From UBA1431 sp002329665 (GTDB taxonomy: Bacteria > Bacillota > Clostridia > Christensenellales > UBA1431): DNA of 64,000 nt. The translations under genes and the position numbers were made by a program. Of this stretch, positions 34,825 through 43,418 are shown one piece after another (positions within the stretch are counted from its first letter, which is position 1; each line of letters starts with the position of its first letter). Where the stretch lies: positions 27,980-91,979 of the forward strand of contig JAXGXY010000006.1 of NCBI GenBank assembly GCA_040772545.1. Reading direction: 5' to 3'. A model generated the notes under the pieces. The model did not search any database and was not told the DNA's origin. It was given only the letters and a program-made list of their open reading frames with translations.

Positions 34825-35318
34825 ATTTTAGCTACCTCTTCCTGAAGGGCAGCGTCTTTGTCCATCACGCCCGAAGCCATCTCCCGCTTGTAATCGAGGA
34901 GCTTATCGTAGAGTCCGCCGTAGCGGAGCGAAAGCATCTGCACAGCCAGCAGCGCGGCGTTCGCCGCCCCGTTGATGGCCACGGTGGCCACGGGGACCCC
35001 ATCCGGCATCTGGACGGTGGACAGCAGCGAATCCAGCCCGTCGAGGGTTGACGACTTGACGGGCAGGCCGATCACCGGCAGCGCCGTATGCGCGGCCAGC
35101 ACCCCGGCCAGATGCGCGGCTTTCCCTGCCGCCGCAATGATCACTTCCGTGCCGGCTCCGGCGGCGCCCTCGGCGAATTCGGCGGCGCGCCGCGGCGTGC
35201 GGTGCGCCGAGATCACGCGGACCTCCACATCGACACCGAACCGCCTGAGCGTTTCGACCGCTCCCTTCACCACGGGATAATCGCTGTCGCTCCCCATGAC
35301 TATCGCAACTTTAGGCAT
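34821..35318 (-). CDS. purE: N5-CAIR mutase
   Basis: 165 residues. VAIVMGSDSDYPVVKGAVETL, the catalytic His in VISAHRTPRRAAEFA, and IAAAGKAAHLAGVLAAHT are class I PurE motifs. First gene of the six-gene purine unit. purC, purL, purQ, purS and purB are not in this window. No guanine riboswitch is visible in the leader. Confidence 0.97.
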   Translation of the reverse strand: MPKVAIVMGSDSDYPVVKGAVETLRRFGVDVEVRVISAHRTPRRAAEFAEGAAGAGTEVIIAAAGKAAHLAGVLAAHTALPVIGLPVKSSTLDGLDSLLSTVQMPDGVPVATVAINGAANAALLAVQMLSLRYGGLYDKLLDYKREMASGVMDKDAALQEEVAKI

Positions 35319-35611
35319 GTCCTCTGTCCTCCCAAAACTTGCACGGCCTGTTCAGCCGCACAGTATCATACTAGCAAGCGGCACGCCCGATGTCAATACG
35401 GGCGGTGCCTAAGGCCCGTTATTATCGCGGTTTGGTGCCATTTATCCATTATCCTTCGCCAAACGGCGCAAAATAATGGCCAGGTCCGTGGCGAACCTGC
35501 GGTTTGCCCGGTTTCCCGGCTGAATTGGGCTGAATGCTTGTTGGATTGCGATGCTCCAAGCCTCCGTGGGAGGGCTTAATATGGTTCGAAGCTACCGGCT
35601 GCGCCGGCACG
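35319..35611 (-). other. Leader region of the purine operon
   Basis: Between guaB (ending at 35612) and purE on the - strand. It contains the purE promoter and imperfect inverted repeats (for example AAGCCCTCC…GGAGGCTT near 35565) that may end guaB transcripts. No purine riboswitch core was seen. Confidence 0.45.
35368..35396 (-). promoter_or_regulatory. Promoter of purEFMNHD
   Basis: On the - strand, TTGACA (35391-35396), a 17-bp spacer and TAGTAT (35368-35373), about 50 nt before purE. Confidence 0.75.
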
Positions 35612-37066
35612 CTATCTTACCCTGTAGTTGGGCGCCTCCTTCGTGATGAAGATGTCGTGGGGATGGCTTTCCTGAAGCCCCGCGCTGGTGATCCGCATGA
35701 ACCTGGTTTCGCGCCTGAGCGCGTCGATGGTGGGCGTGCCGCAGGACCCCATGCCCGAGCGCAGGCCGCCCATGAGCTGGAAAACGGTGTCGGCCAGCGG
35801 GCCCTTGTAGGGAACGCGCCCCTCGACGCCCTCGGGCACCAGCTTCTGCGCGTCCTCCTGGAAATATCTGTCCGAGCTTCCCTTGGCCATCGCGGCCAGC
35901 GACCCCATGCCGCGGTATACCTTGAAACTCCTGCCCTGGTAGATCTCAGTCTCGCCGGGGCTCTCCTCGCAGCCCGCGAAGATAGAGCCGATCATCACGG
36001 CGTTCGCGCCCGCCGCCAGCGCCTTCACGATGTCGCCCGAGTATTTGACGCCGCCGTCGGCGATGATGCCCACCCGCGTGCCTTCGGCCTCCCTGGCGCA
36101 GTCGTAGATGGCCGTGATCTGGGGCACGCCCACGCCTGAGATCACGCGCGTCGTGCAGATCGATCCGGGGCCGATCCCCACCTTGATGCAGTCCGCCCCG
36201 GCGTCGATGAGCGCCCTTGCGCCCTCCGCCGTCGCCACGTTGCCGCCCATGAGCGTGACGTCCCTGAAAGCTTCCTTGATCGCCTTTAGCGTGTTGATGA
36301 CGTTCATGCTGTGGCCGTGCGCGGTGTCCAGCGTTATCACGTCGACCTTGGCGGCCACCAGCGCCTCCACGCGCTGCATCGTGTCCTTGGACGTGCCCAC
36401 CGCGGCGCCCGCGAGCAGCCGGCCTTTCTCGTCCTTGGAGGAGTTGGGGTACTGGATATTCTTTTCGATGTCCTTTATCGTGATTAAGCCCTTGAGCATA
36501 TAATCGTCGTCGACAAGGGGCAGTTTTTCTATTTTATACTTGCGCAGGATCTCCTGCGCTTCTTCGAGCGTCGTCCCCACCGGCGCGGTGATAAGGCGCT
36601 CGCTGGTCATAACCTCTTTAATTTTCTTGTTGAAGTTCGTTTCGAAGCGAAGGTCGCGGTTGGTGAGGATGCCGACGAGTTTGCCTTCCTCGATGATAGG
36701 GACGCCCGAGATGCGGTAGCGCTCCATCAGGGCTTCGGCGTCGGAAACGAGATGATCGGGCGAGAGGGAGAAAGGGTCGGTGATGACCCCGTGCTCCGAC
36801 CGTTTGACTTTGTCCACCTGCAGGGCCTGGTCGTCTATGGGCATGTTCTTGTGGATGATCCCCAGCCCGCCCAGGCGCGCGATCGCGATCGCGAGACGCG
36901 CGTCGGTCACGGTGTCCATGGCCGCGCTGAGCAGGGGGATGTTGAGCTTTATCCGGGGCGTGATCCTGGTCGTAAGGTCCACCTCTGCGGGCAGCACGTC
37001 GCTGCGTCTGGGAACGATCAGCACGTCGTCGAACGTGAGCCCTTCTTTTATCAGTTTGTCCTCCAT
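35612..37066 (-). CDS. guaB: IMP dehydrogenase
   Basis: 484 residues. LTFDDVLIVPRRSDVLP at the N-terminus, a CBS pair (about 95-205; YRISGVPIIEEGKLVGILTNRDLRF), DTAHGHS, and the active-site loop GIGPGSICTTRVISGVG with the catalytic Cys. The flap has RGMGSLAAMA. It oxidises IMP to XMP. The start is ATG 37066 with GGAGG 6 nt before; the frame is open for 15 more codons without support. It sits upstream of the purine operon on the same strand. Confidence 0.97.
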   Translation of the reverse strand: MEDKLIKEGLTFDDVLIVPRRSDVLPAEVDLTTRITPRIKLNIPLLSAAMDTVTDARLAIAIARLGGLGIIHKNMPIDDQALQVDKVKRSEHGVITDPFSLSPDHLVSDAEALMERYRISGVPIIEEGKLVGILTNRDLRFETNFNKKIKEVMTSERLITAPVGTTLEEAQEILRKYKIEKLPLVDDDYMLKGLITIKDIEKNIQYPNSSKDEKGRLLAGAAVGTSKDTMQRVEALVAAKVDVITLDTAHGHSMNVINTLKAIKEAFRDVTLMGGNVATAEGARALIDAGADCIKVGIGPGSICTTRVISGVGVPQITAIYDCAREAEGTRVGIIADGGVKYSGDIVKALAAGANAVMIGSIFAGCEESPGETEIYQGRSFKVYRGMGSLAAMAKGSSDRYFQEDAQKLVPEGVEGRVPYKGPLADTVFQLMGGLRSGMGSCGTPTIDALRRETRFMRITSAGLQESHPHDIFITKEAPNYRVR

Positions 37067-37141
37067 GAGCAACCTCCGCCCTTTCGTGGTAAAGCTATAG
37101 ATATTGTTCACATTACCAAATCGGGCCCCGAACTGTCAACT

Positions 37142-38017
37142 TCATTTCGCGATCCGTGCAGCCGGTTTTGCGAAAACTTTTTTGCTGCGCGCATAATGGA
37201 ACAGGTATTGCTGCACGATGCCCCCGTATTCACCGAATCGCTCCCGGACGAACCGCTCGTTGTCCGCCGCCTTGACGGGGGCAGCGTAGACCTTGCTAAG
37301 GACCCGCTTGATCCATACGTCCCGCACGAACGCGCACCGGTGCCCCAGCGAAAACAGGAGGACGCAGTCGGCCACCTTGGGCCCCACGCCGCTAAAGGCC
37401 AGCAGCGCTTTTTTCGCCTCCTCATAGGGCAGGGCGCCGAGGGCGTGAAGGTCGAACCCGTCGGCCACCGCCCGCGCCGCAGAAAGGACGAAGGGCGCGC
37501 GGTAGCCCGTCCCCAGGCGGCGCAGGTCCTCCTCCGACGCCGCCGAAAGCGCTAAGGGCTCCGGGAACGCGAAGAACCCTTCCCCGATGGGCGCGCCGTA
37601 CGCTTCGCACAGCCTGTTGACGAGGCCACGGATGCGCCCGACATTGTTGTTGGAGGAAAGGATGAACGTAATGAGCGTCTCGAACGGAGACTGGCAAAGC
37701 ACCCTCAGCCCCCGACCGAAGCTAACGGCCGCCTCGAAGAAACTGTCCCGGGGCAGGGCGGACAGGAGCCTGCCGTATTCGGTGCCGAGGTCGAAATACC
37801 CGTGCCAGATGCGCCAAAACTCCGCTTCGGTGCACGGCCAGAGCCGGACGTTTCCGCCTTTTTTCTCCACGTGCAGCACGCGGCCGTGGGCCACGCCCGT
37901 ATACCCGCCGCCGTCGGGCGCGAACCGGAAGCACTGGCCGCATTCGAAGATGTGCCGCGGCTCGAAATGGTCCGCGCCGGCCAGCAGGGCGCCCTGCCCG
38001 TCGAAGACGACACGCAT
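37142..38017 (-). CDS. ogg: 8-oxoguanine DNA glycosylase
   Basis: 291 residues. The N-terminal domain has FECGQCFRF; the HhH-GPD motif LLAFSGVGPKVADCVLLFSLGH holds the Lys of the bifunctional OGG1 type, and the catalytic Asp is in FVRDVWIKRVL. QSPFETLITFILSSNNNV is conserved in OGG. It removes 8-oxoguanine and may nick the strand. AGGAGGAAACAGG precedes the ATG. Confidence 0.93.
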   Translation of the reverse strand: MRVVFDGQGALLAGADHFEPRHIFECGQCFRFAPDGGGYTGVAHGRVLHVEKKGGNVRLWPCTEAEFWRIWHGYFDLGTEYGRLLSALPRDSFFEAAVSFGRGLRVLCQSPFETLITFILSSNNNVGRIRGLVNRLCEAYGAPIGEGFFAFPEPLALSAASEEDLRRLGTGYRAPFVLSAARAVADGFDLHALGALPYEEAKKALLAFSGVGPKVADCVLLFSLGHRCAFVRDVWIKRVLSKVYAAPVKAADNERFVRERFGEYGGIVQQYLFHYARSKKVFAKPAARIAK

Positions 38018-38036
38018 CCTGTTTCCTCCTTTCGTT

Positions 38037-38061
38037 AGAAAAAAGCCGCATCGGCTGCGGC
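38037..38061 (-). terminator. Terminator upstream of ogg
   Basis: Stem GCCGCA/TGCGGC with a 5-nt loop then TTTTTT on the - strand, just before the ogg ribosome-binding site. Confidence 0.65.
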
Positions 38062-38129
38062 CCCACGGTTCTGTTGAGGGTTATCCTAAGCGACAATACG
38101 CCATAGACGTATCGCCGCTACCTCGAGAC

Positions 38130-38155
38130 AAAAAACGGCGCTGTTCGCGCCGTTT
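38130..38155 (-). terminator. Terminator after rplU-prp-rpmA
   Basis: On the - strand the stem AAACGGCGC / GCGCCGTTT with a 5-nt loop, followed by TTT. A second GC-rich hairpin (GGCGGC…GCCGCC then CGGTTTTC) lies at about 38166-38194. Confidence 0.75.
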
Positions 38156-38209
38156 CGACCGACAAGAAAACCGGGCGGCCGCTTGCCGCCGGCCATGATA
38201 CACAGGCGC

Positions 38210-38500
38210 TCAGTTGGACGCGGCTTTCGGGTACACGCTGACCCGCTTGGTGTACTTGTTCCTGCGCTCGTACCGCACCACGCCGTCGACCTTCGAGAAC
38301 AGGGTATCGTCCCCGCCCCGGCCGACGTTGATGCCCGGATGTATCTTCGTGCCGCGCTGGCGCACCAGGATGTTGCCGGCCAGCACGAACTGCCCGTCCG
38401 CGCGTTTGGCCCCGAGGCGCTTTGACTCGCTGTCGCGCCCGTTCCTGGAGCTGCCGACGCCTTTTTTATGTGCAAAAAGCTGCAGATCTATTCTCATCAT
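38210..38500 (-). CDS. rpmA: Ribosomal protein L27 with cleavable N-terminus
   Basis: 96 residues. The N-terminus MMRIDLQLFAHKKGVGSSRN carries the Firmicutes extension that is removed between F and A by the Prp protease, encoded just upstream; LAGNILVRQRGTKIHPG and NVGRGGDDTLF are L27 core. GGAGGTG is 6-7 nt before the first ATG. Part of the 50S subunit near the peptidyl-transferase site. Confidence 0.97.
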   Translation of the reverse strand: MMRIDLQLFAHKKGVGSSRNGRDSESKRLGAKRADGQFVLAGNILVRQRGTKIHPGINVGRGGDDTLFSKVDGVVRYERRNKYTKRVSVYPKAASN

Positions 38501-38503
38501 CGG

Positions 38504-38833
38504 CTACACCTCCTTCTCTATCACCTTCACATGTTTGGGGTATTGCTCGGCGATGTTTTTCAACCCGAGCAACATCGTCTCGAACAGTATGCTCGCGTTC
38601 ACCCGCGCCTGCTGGGGGGAAAAAGCCGGGAGCCTGCACGCGAGCCTGCCCTCTTCCATCTGGACCAGCACTTCCAGGTAGGCCGTTTCCTTCAGTCCTA
38701 TGACCGTCGTCTGCGCTACGGCGGAAACGGCGCTGCACACGATATCGCTTCCGGCCTCGCTGTAATCCGTGTGCCCGGTTACCTCAAAGCCCGTGATCCC
38801 GTGCGAGTCCCTGTAAAAAGTCGCTGTCGTCAT
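38504..38833 (-). CDS. prp: Ribosomal-processing cysteine protease Prp
   Basis: 109 residues. The catalytic His and Cys are in GFEVTGHTDYSEAGSDIVCSA (H21 and C33 from this start). The 11-residue spacing fits Prp, which trims the L27 N-terminus. It lies between rplU and rpmA, the standard place. The ATG at 38833 (AGGTG 7 nt before) is preferred to the TTG 6 nt earlier that overlaps the rplU stop. Confidence 0.93.
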   Translation of the reverse strand: MTTATFYRDSHGITGFEVTGHTDYSEAGSDIVCSAVSAVAQTTVIGLKETAYLEVLVQMEEGRLACRLPAFSPQQARVNASILFETMLLGLKNIAEQYPKHVKVIEKEV

Positions 38834-38835
38834 GC

Positions 38836-39147
38836 TCAAGCACCTGCGATCGCGGTGATTTCAACTTTTGTGAACGGCTGCCTGTGGCCTTGTTTCCTCC
38901 GGTAGTTCTTCTTCGCCTTGAACTTGTATACGACGATCTTCTTGCCCCTGCCGTGCAAAATCACCTTGCCCGTCGCCTGCACGCCTTCCACGAGCGGCGT
39001 GCCCACTAGCACATCATCGTCCCTGGAAACCATCAGCACGTCGAAGGCGACCTCTTCGCCCTCGGCGGCGGCCAGCTTCTCGATATAGATCACGTCGCCC
39101 GGGGATACCCGGTACTGTTTTCCTCCCGTTTTAATGACGGCATACAT
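38836..39147 (-). CDS. rplU: Ribosomal protein L21
   Basis: 103 residues. MYAVIKTGGKQYRVSPGDVI, GTPLVEGVQATGKVI and KKNYRRKQGHRQPFTKV match L21, which binds 23S rRNA in the 50S subunit. First gene of rplU-prp-rpmA; its stop lies immediately before the prp start. Confidence 0.97.
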   Translation of the reverse strand: MYAVIKTGGKQYRVSPGDVIYIEKLAAAEGEEVAFDVLMVSRDDDVLVGTPLVEGVQATGKVILHGRGKKIVVYKFKAKKNYRRKQGHRQPFTKVEITAIAGA

Positions 39148-39238
39148 AGCCTGTTCGCACCTCCTCCGCCCAGTCTCGCCGAAAGCGGGCTCGCATGCCT
39201 GCGCACGCGGATTGAAAGGCCCCTTTCGAGCGGCTTAC
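39148..39238 (-). promoter_or_regulatory. Possible L21 leader
   Basis: A structured 5' leader of about 90 nt lies between the promoter and rplU, with GGTAAGCCGCTCGAAAGGGG at its start and several paired GC blocks. Firmicutes often have an autoregulatory L21 leader here. I assign it by position and pairing, not by a full motif match. Confidence 0.4.
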
Positions 39239-39244
39239 CAGCGC

Positions 39245-39273
39245 ATTGTATCATACCGCGTTTCCCGTGTCAA
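39245..39273 (-). promoter_or_regulatory. Promoter of rplU-prp-rpmA
   Basis: On the - strand TTGACA (39268-39273), a 17-bp spacer and TACAAT (39245-39250). The -35 overlaps the rng stop codon. Confidence 0.8.
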
Positions 39274-40811
39274 TATTCGATGGCGTCCGGCCATTTTCTG
39301 AGCACGGTCTCTCGGTCCGGCGCGCCTTCGAGGGTGAACTGCACCCTGTGCACATGTTCGTCGCCCACCAGCATCATCCTGCGCCCGCCAAGCGAAGGGA
39401 GAAACCCGGCGTCCTCGTCCCTCTTTTTCAGGATGTTGGCGGCGACGGAAAGGTTAAGATGCGCCACGATGACCTTATCGTCCCGGGAGCGCGCGAACTT
39501 GATGATCTCCTTGCGCACCCTGAGGGCTATCGTGTCCTCGGAATACACCTTCCCCACCCCGTCGCAGTAGGGACATGTGCTCTGCATCACGTCGGACACG
39601 CGCTGGCGGATCTTGCGCCGCGTCATTTCCACGAGGCCGAGGCTGGTCATGCCCAGGACGTTGGTTTTGGTGCGGTCGCCCCTCAGGGCTTCGCGCAGCG
39701 TTTCGACCACCTGTTCCCCGTGTTTCTCGTCCTCCATGTCGATGAAGTCGATGATGATGATGCCGCTGATGTCGCGCAGCTTGAGCTGTTTTGCGATCTC
39801 TTTTGCCGCGAGGAGGTTGGTTTCCAGTATGGTCTGCTGCAGGCTGTCGTTGCCGACGAACTTGCCCGTGTTCACGTCCACGGTGGTCAGCGCCTCCGTC
39901 TGGTCGAACACGAGGTAGCTCCCGTTCTTGAGCCAGACCTTGCGCGCGAGCGACTTGTCGATCTTGGTTTCCAGGCTATAGCGGTCGAAGAGTTCCCCTT
40001 CGCCGTCGTAGTAATGGATGTTCTTGGTAAGCCAGGGCGTGACGATGTTGGACAGCGCGACGGCTTTTTCGTAATAATCGCGGTCGTTGATGTACATCCT
40101 TTCGATGTCCGCGTCGAATATGTCGCGGATGGTCCTGAAAACCAGGCTTTCCTCCAGATGAACAAGCCTCGGCGCCTTCACGCTCTGGCATTTTTGCTGG
40201 ATCTTGTCCCAGAGCCGGCAGAGGAACCTCAGTTCCGCCTTGAAGTCTTCCGCGCCCTTGCCCACGGCCGCGGTGCGCACGATGATGCCCATCGTCCTTG
40301 GCTTGATCTCCTCGATCAGCGTCTTGAGGCGGGTGCGCTCGCTGCCTTCCGTGTCCTCGATGCGGCGCGAGACGCCGACGTAGTTGACGGTGGGCATCAG
40401 CACGAGCAGCCGTCCCGGGAGCGTGACGTGGATGGTCACGCGCGCGCCCTTGGTCCCGGTGGGTTCCTTGATGACCTGCACCATGATCTCCTGGTTGGGA
40501 TACAGTAGCTCCTTGATGTCCGGGATGCTGCCCTTGTCCAGCGGCGGCGCCTTGCCGTTCCCGTCGAACTCGAAGTTGGACTGGTCGACGTAGACGTCCC
40601 CGGCGTACAAAAACGCGTTCTTATCGAGCCCGATGTCGACGAAGGCGGCCTGCATGCCCGGTAGTATGTTCTGTACGCGTCCTTTGTAGATGTTGCCCAC
40701 CATGCACTGTTTGTGCCGGCGCTCGATGTAAATCTCGGAAAGCTCTTTGTTTTCGACCAACGCGACGCGCGTCTGGTAAGGGTGGATGTCCACCAGTATT
40801 TCTTTTTGCAT
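39270..40811 (-). CDS. rng: Ribonuclease G/E family endoribonuclease
   Basis: 513 residues. The S1 domain (about 35-120) includes GNIYKGRVQNILPGMQAAFVD. The catalytic Asp pair lies in TVDVNTGKF and IIIIDFIDM, and the zinc-link motif is CPYCDGVGKV. It cleaves single-stranded A/U-rich RNA in rRNA and mRNA processing. The start is ATG 40811 (MQKEILVDIHP), with AGGT about 8 nt before; the frame extends 12 codons upstream without support. Confidence 0.93.
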   Translation of the reverse strand: MQKEILVDIHPYQTRVALVENKELSEIYIERRHKQCMVGNIYKGRVQNILPGMQAAFVDIGLDKNAFLYAGDVYVDQSNFEFDGNGKAPPLDKGSIPDIKELLYPNQEIMVQVIKEPTGTKGARVTIHVTLPGRLLVLMPTVNYVGVSRRIEDTEGSERTRLKTLIEEIKPRTMGIIVRTAAVGKGAEDFKAELRFLCRLWDKIQQKCQSVKAPRLVHLEESLVFRTIRDIFDADIERMYINDRDYYEKAVALSNIVTPWLTKNIHYYDGEGELFDRYSLETKIDKSLARKVWLKNGSYLVFDQTEALTTVDVNTGKFVGNDSLQQTILETNLLAAKEIAKQLKLRDISGIIIIDFIDMEDEKHGEQVVETLREALRGDRTKTNVLGMTSLGLVEMTRRKIRQRVSDVMQSTCPYCDGVGKVYSEDTIALRVRKEIIKFARSRDDKVIVAHLNLSVAANILKKRDEDAGFLPSLGGRRMMLVGDEHVHRVQFTLEGAPDRETVLRKWPDAIEY

Positions 40812-40858
40812 TCGACAACCTGCTTTCCCAAACTGTATGCAAATCAATAGTTATCAGC

Positions 40859-41527
40859 TTAATTTCCCTTAACGCCCTCGAACAGGCTCCGGCCCGTTTC
40901 CGTGACCAGGTCGAGGCGCCGGGCCCGAAAAGGCGTTTGGGCCGGGAGGCCCGCCTCCTCCCATACGGCCCGCATCAGCAGCGAAGGGGAGAGGGCGCCG
41001 AGCGCATCCGCGCGGAGCCGGACGGTGACGCCTTTTCCTTCCGGCTTCCACGCATAGACCATGGCCCGGATATCGACGTCCTGTTCCCCGCCTTTGCCGG
41101 CTTTGCGCGCCGTCACCGACGCTTTTGACATAAACGCCCGCGTCCCCATTATTAGCGCCTCGCCGGATTCGGCCGTGATACGATAGTCGGAAGCGTGCAT
41201 CAGGGCGCTCAGTTTCTGGCCTCCCTGAGCGACGCACAGGGCGCTGACGCCGAACCCTTCCGGCAGGGCTGCGCTCAGCCTCAGCCGGCACTCGTGCGGG
41301 TCGGCCGGGCGGGTAAGCCTTATGTCCGCGTATTCCCCGTCGCTGGTGAACCCGAGCCCGAGCGCGAGCGGGAACGAGATCTGCGCGTGGGGATGGAATC
41401 CCCTGGTATAGGCGACCGGCAGCCCACAGCGACGGAGCGCGCGCTGGAGCATGGCCTGCATGTCGAGGTGGGACAAAAGCCGGACCGGTTCCTCCTTGCT
41501 CAGGCGCAGGATCATTCTGTGCGGCAT
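40859..41527 (-). CDS. DUF2344 protein (TIGR03936-type)
   Basis: 222 residues. LRLSKEEPVRLLSHLDMQAMLQRALRRCGLPVAYTRGFHPHAQISF is the conserved block of DUF2344. The partner radical-SAM gene overlaps its start by 16 nt; elsewhere the two are often fused or adjacent. GGAGG lies 4 nt before the ATG. It is probably an accessory to the radical-SAM enzyme in tRNA or ribosome-related chemistry; the actual role is unknown. Confidence 0.85.
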   Translation of the reverse strand: MPHRMILRLSKEEPVRLLSHLDMQAMLQRALRRCGLPVAYTRGFHPHAQISFPLALGLGFTSDGEYADIRLTRPADPHECRLRLSAALPEGFGVSALCVAQGGQKLSALMHASDYRITAESGEALIMGTRAFMSKASVTARKAGKGGEQDVDIRAMVYAWKPEGKGVTVRLRADALGALSPSLLMRAVWEEAGLPAQTPFRARRLDLVTETGRSLFEGVKGN

Positions 41528-43389
41528 ACTTCCTCCAATCCGCAGCCCCTGCAACCGTTCCTGCAATCCGGGGTGGTTTCGCCCTGACGCGCTTTTTTGT
41601 TTTCTTCCCACAGGTACTCCTTCGTGACACCGGCGTCCAGATGGTCGTAGGGGAACACCTCGTCGAAGCCGCGCCTGCGCCCGGCATAGAACGCCGGGTC
41701 GGCGCCGGCCTCGTCGAACGCCCGCATCCAGGCGTCATAATCGAAATACTCGTTCCAGCCGTCGAACCGGCAATTAAGGGCGTGCGCCCGTTCGAGCACG
41801 GCGCAAAGGCGCCTGTCCCCGCGCGCGAAGCAGGCTTCCAGTACGCTGGTCCTCGGGTCGTGCCAGTTGAAGTGGATGAACTTACGGTTCAGGCGCGACT
41901 GCAGGTGCCGTTGCTTCTGCCTTATCACGTCGAGGGGGTCCTGCGGCTCCCACTGGAACGGCGTGAACGGCTTGGGCACGAACGTCGAGGCGCTCACGTG
42001 CACGTCGAGGCCGCGGGGGCGCTTTTCACTGTTCACGCCGAAATAGCAGTCCACGACGCGCTCGGTCAGGTCGGCGATCGCGTCGAGGTCCTTTGGCGTC
42101 TCGGTGGGCAGGCCGATCATGAAATAGAGCTTCACACGGTTCCATCCGCTTTCGAAAGCGGCCGTCATCGTCTTAACGAGGTCCTCCTCGGTGACTCCCT
42201 TGTTGATGACGTCCCTGAGGCGCTGGCTTCCGGCCTCGGGCGCGAAGGTCAGGCCCGTCTTGCGCACGCGCCGCATCTGGTCGGCGTAACCCTGGGCGAA
42301 CGAATCGAGACGGAGCGAAGGCAGGGCGATGGAGACGCCCTGCTTGCCGTGCTCGTTTACGAGCCCGGTGATCAGCCGGTCGAGATGCGGGTAGTCGCCG
42401 CTGGAGAGCGAACTCAACGACACTTCCTCGTACCCCGTGCTCCGAAGCGACGCGCGGGCCTGTTTTTCCAGCGTTTCCGGCCCGCGTTCGCGCACCGGCC
42501 GGTAGACGTAGCCCGCCTGGCAGAACCGGCAGCCCCGGGTGCAGCCCCTGAACAGTTCGAGCGTGACGCGGTCGTGGACGATCTTTATATAGGGCACGAT
42601 GATCCCGGTGGGGAACGGCGCCGCGTCCAGGTCCCTAAGGACCGCCTTTCGCACCCTTGGGGGGACGCCCGCGCGGTTGGGCCTGACGCTCTCGATCCGT
42701 CCGTCGTCGCGGTAGGCGGCCGTATAGAACCGCGGCACGTAGGCGCCGGGGACTTCTTTGGCGATGGCCGCGAGCAGTTCATCTTTGGGGAGGCCCCGGT
42801 TTCGCCGGTACACCTCGACGAGCTTCGTTGCCGCTTCCTCGCCGTCGCCCAGGAGCACGACGTCCAGGAAATCGGCGAGCGGCTCCGGATTGAAGGCGCA
42901 GGGCCCTCCTGCGACGATGAGGGGCATGTCCTCCCCGCGGTCGGCCGACCTAAGGGGGATGCCGCCGAGGTCGAGCATGTTCAAAACGTTGGAGTAGCTC
43001 ATCTCGTACTGCAGGGTGAACCCCGCGATGTCGAACTCGCAAAGGGCAGAGTAGGTTTCGAGCGAGAAAAGCGCCACGGCGTTTTCCCGCATCAGGGCCT
43101 CCATGTCCGGCCACGGCGCGAACACGCGCTCGCAGTAGGTGTCCTCGCGGCTGTTCAACACATGGTAGAGGATGCGCATCCCGAGATGCGACATTCCCAC
43201 TTCGTACACGTCCGGGAAACAGAAAGCGAACCGAACATCAACGGTATCCGGATCTTTCCTGCACATGTTCAATTCGTTTCCTGTATATCGCGCCGGCTTT
43301 TCCACCGAGCATAATAAATGGTCCAGAGGATGTCGTTTCAACGCAGCTTCCCCTAACGCACGAACGTCCAGCCCGGCTGTACGAAGCAT
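41512..43389 (-). CDS. Radical SAM protein, TIGR03960 family
   Basis: 625 residues. An N-terminal B12-binding-like region (FAFCFPDVYEVGMSHLGMRIL) precedes the [4Fe-4S] motif CTRGCRFCQAG (CxxxCxxC) and SSLSSGDYPHLDRLI. The tail has more Cys (CRNGCRGCGLEEVC) that may hold a second cluster. It belongs with the DUF2344 gene in the conserved rng neighbourhood. Its substrate is not known; corrinoid use in this family is not certain. Confidence 0.9.
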   Translation of the reverse strand: MLRTAGLDVRALGEAALKRHPLDHLLCSVEKPARYTGNELNMCRKDPDTVDVRFAFCFPDVYEVGMSHLGMRILYHVLNSREDTYCERVFAPWPDMEALMRENAVALFSLETYSALCEFDIAGFTLQYEMSYSNVLNMLDLGGIPLRSADRGEDMPLIVAGGPCAFNPEPLADFLDVVLLGDGEEAATKLVEVYRRNRGLPKDELLAAIAKEVPGAYVPRFYTAAYRDDGRIESVRPNRAGVPPRVRKAVLRDLDAAPFPTGIIVPYIKIVHDRVTLELFRGCTRGCRFCQAGYVYRPVRERGPETLEKQARASLRSTGYEEVSLSSLSSGDYPHLDRLITGLVNEHGKQGVSIALPSLRLDSFAQGYADQMRRVRKTGLTFAPEAGSQRLRDVINKGVTEEDLVKTMTAAFESGWNRVKLYFMIGLPTETPKDLDAIADLTERVVDCYFGVNSEKRPRGLDVHVSASTFVPKPFTPFQWEPQDPLDVIRQKQRHLQSRLNRKFIHFNWHDPRTSVLEACFARGDRRLCAVLERAHALNCRFDGWNEYFDYDAWMRAFDEAGADPAFYAGRRRGFDEVFPYDHLDAGVTKEYLWEENKKARQGETTPDCRNGCRGCGLEEVCRTE

Positions 43390-43418
43390 GCCTGGTCTTA
43401 TGTCATGGTAACATTTTT

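Noticed and set aside
35319..35611. Purine riboswitch before purE
   Set aside because: I looked for the two kissing-loop stems and TATA/ATATGG core of the purine aptamer and did not find them.
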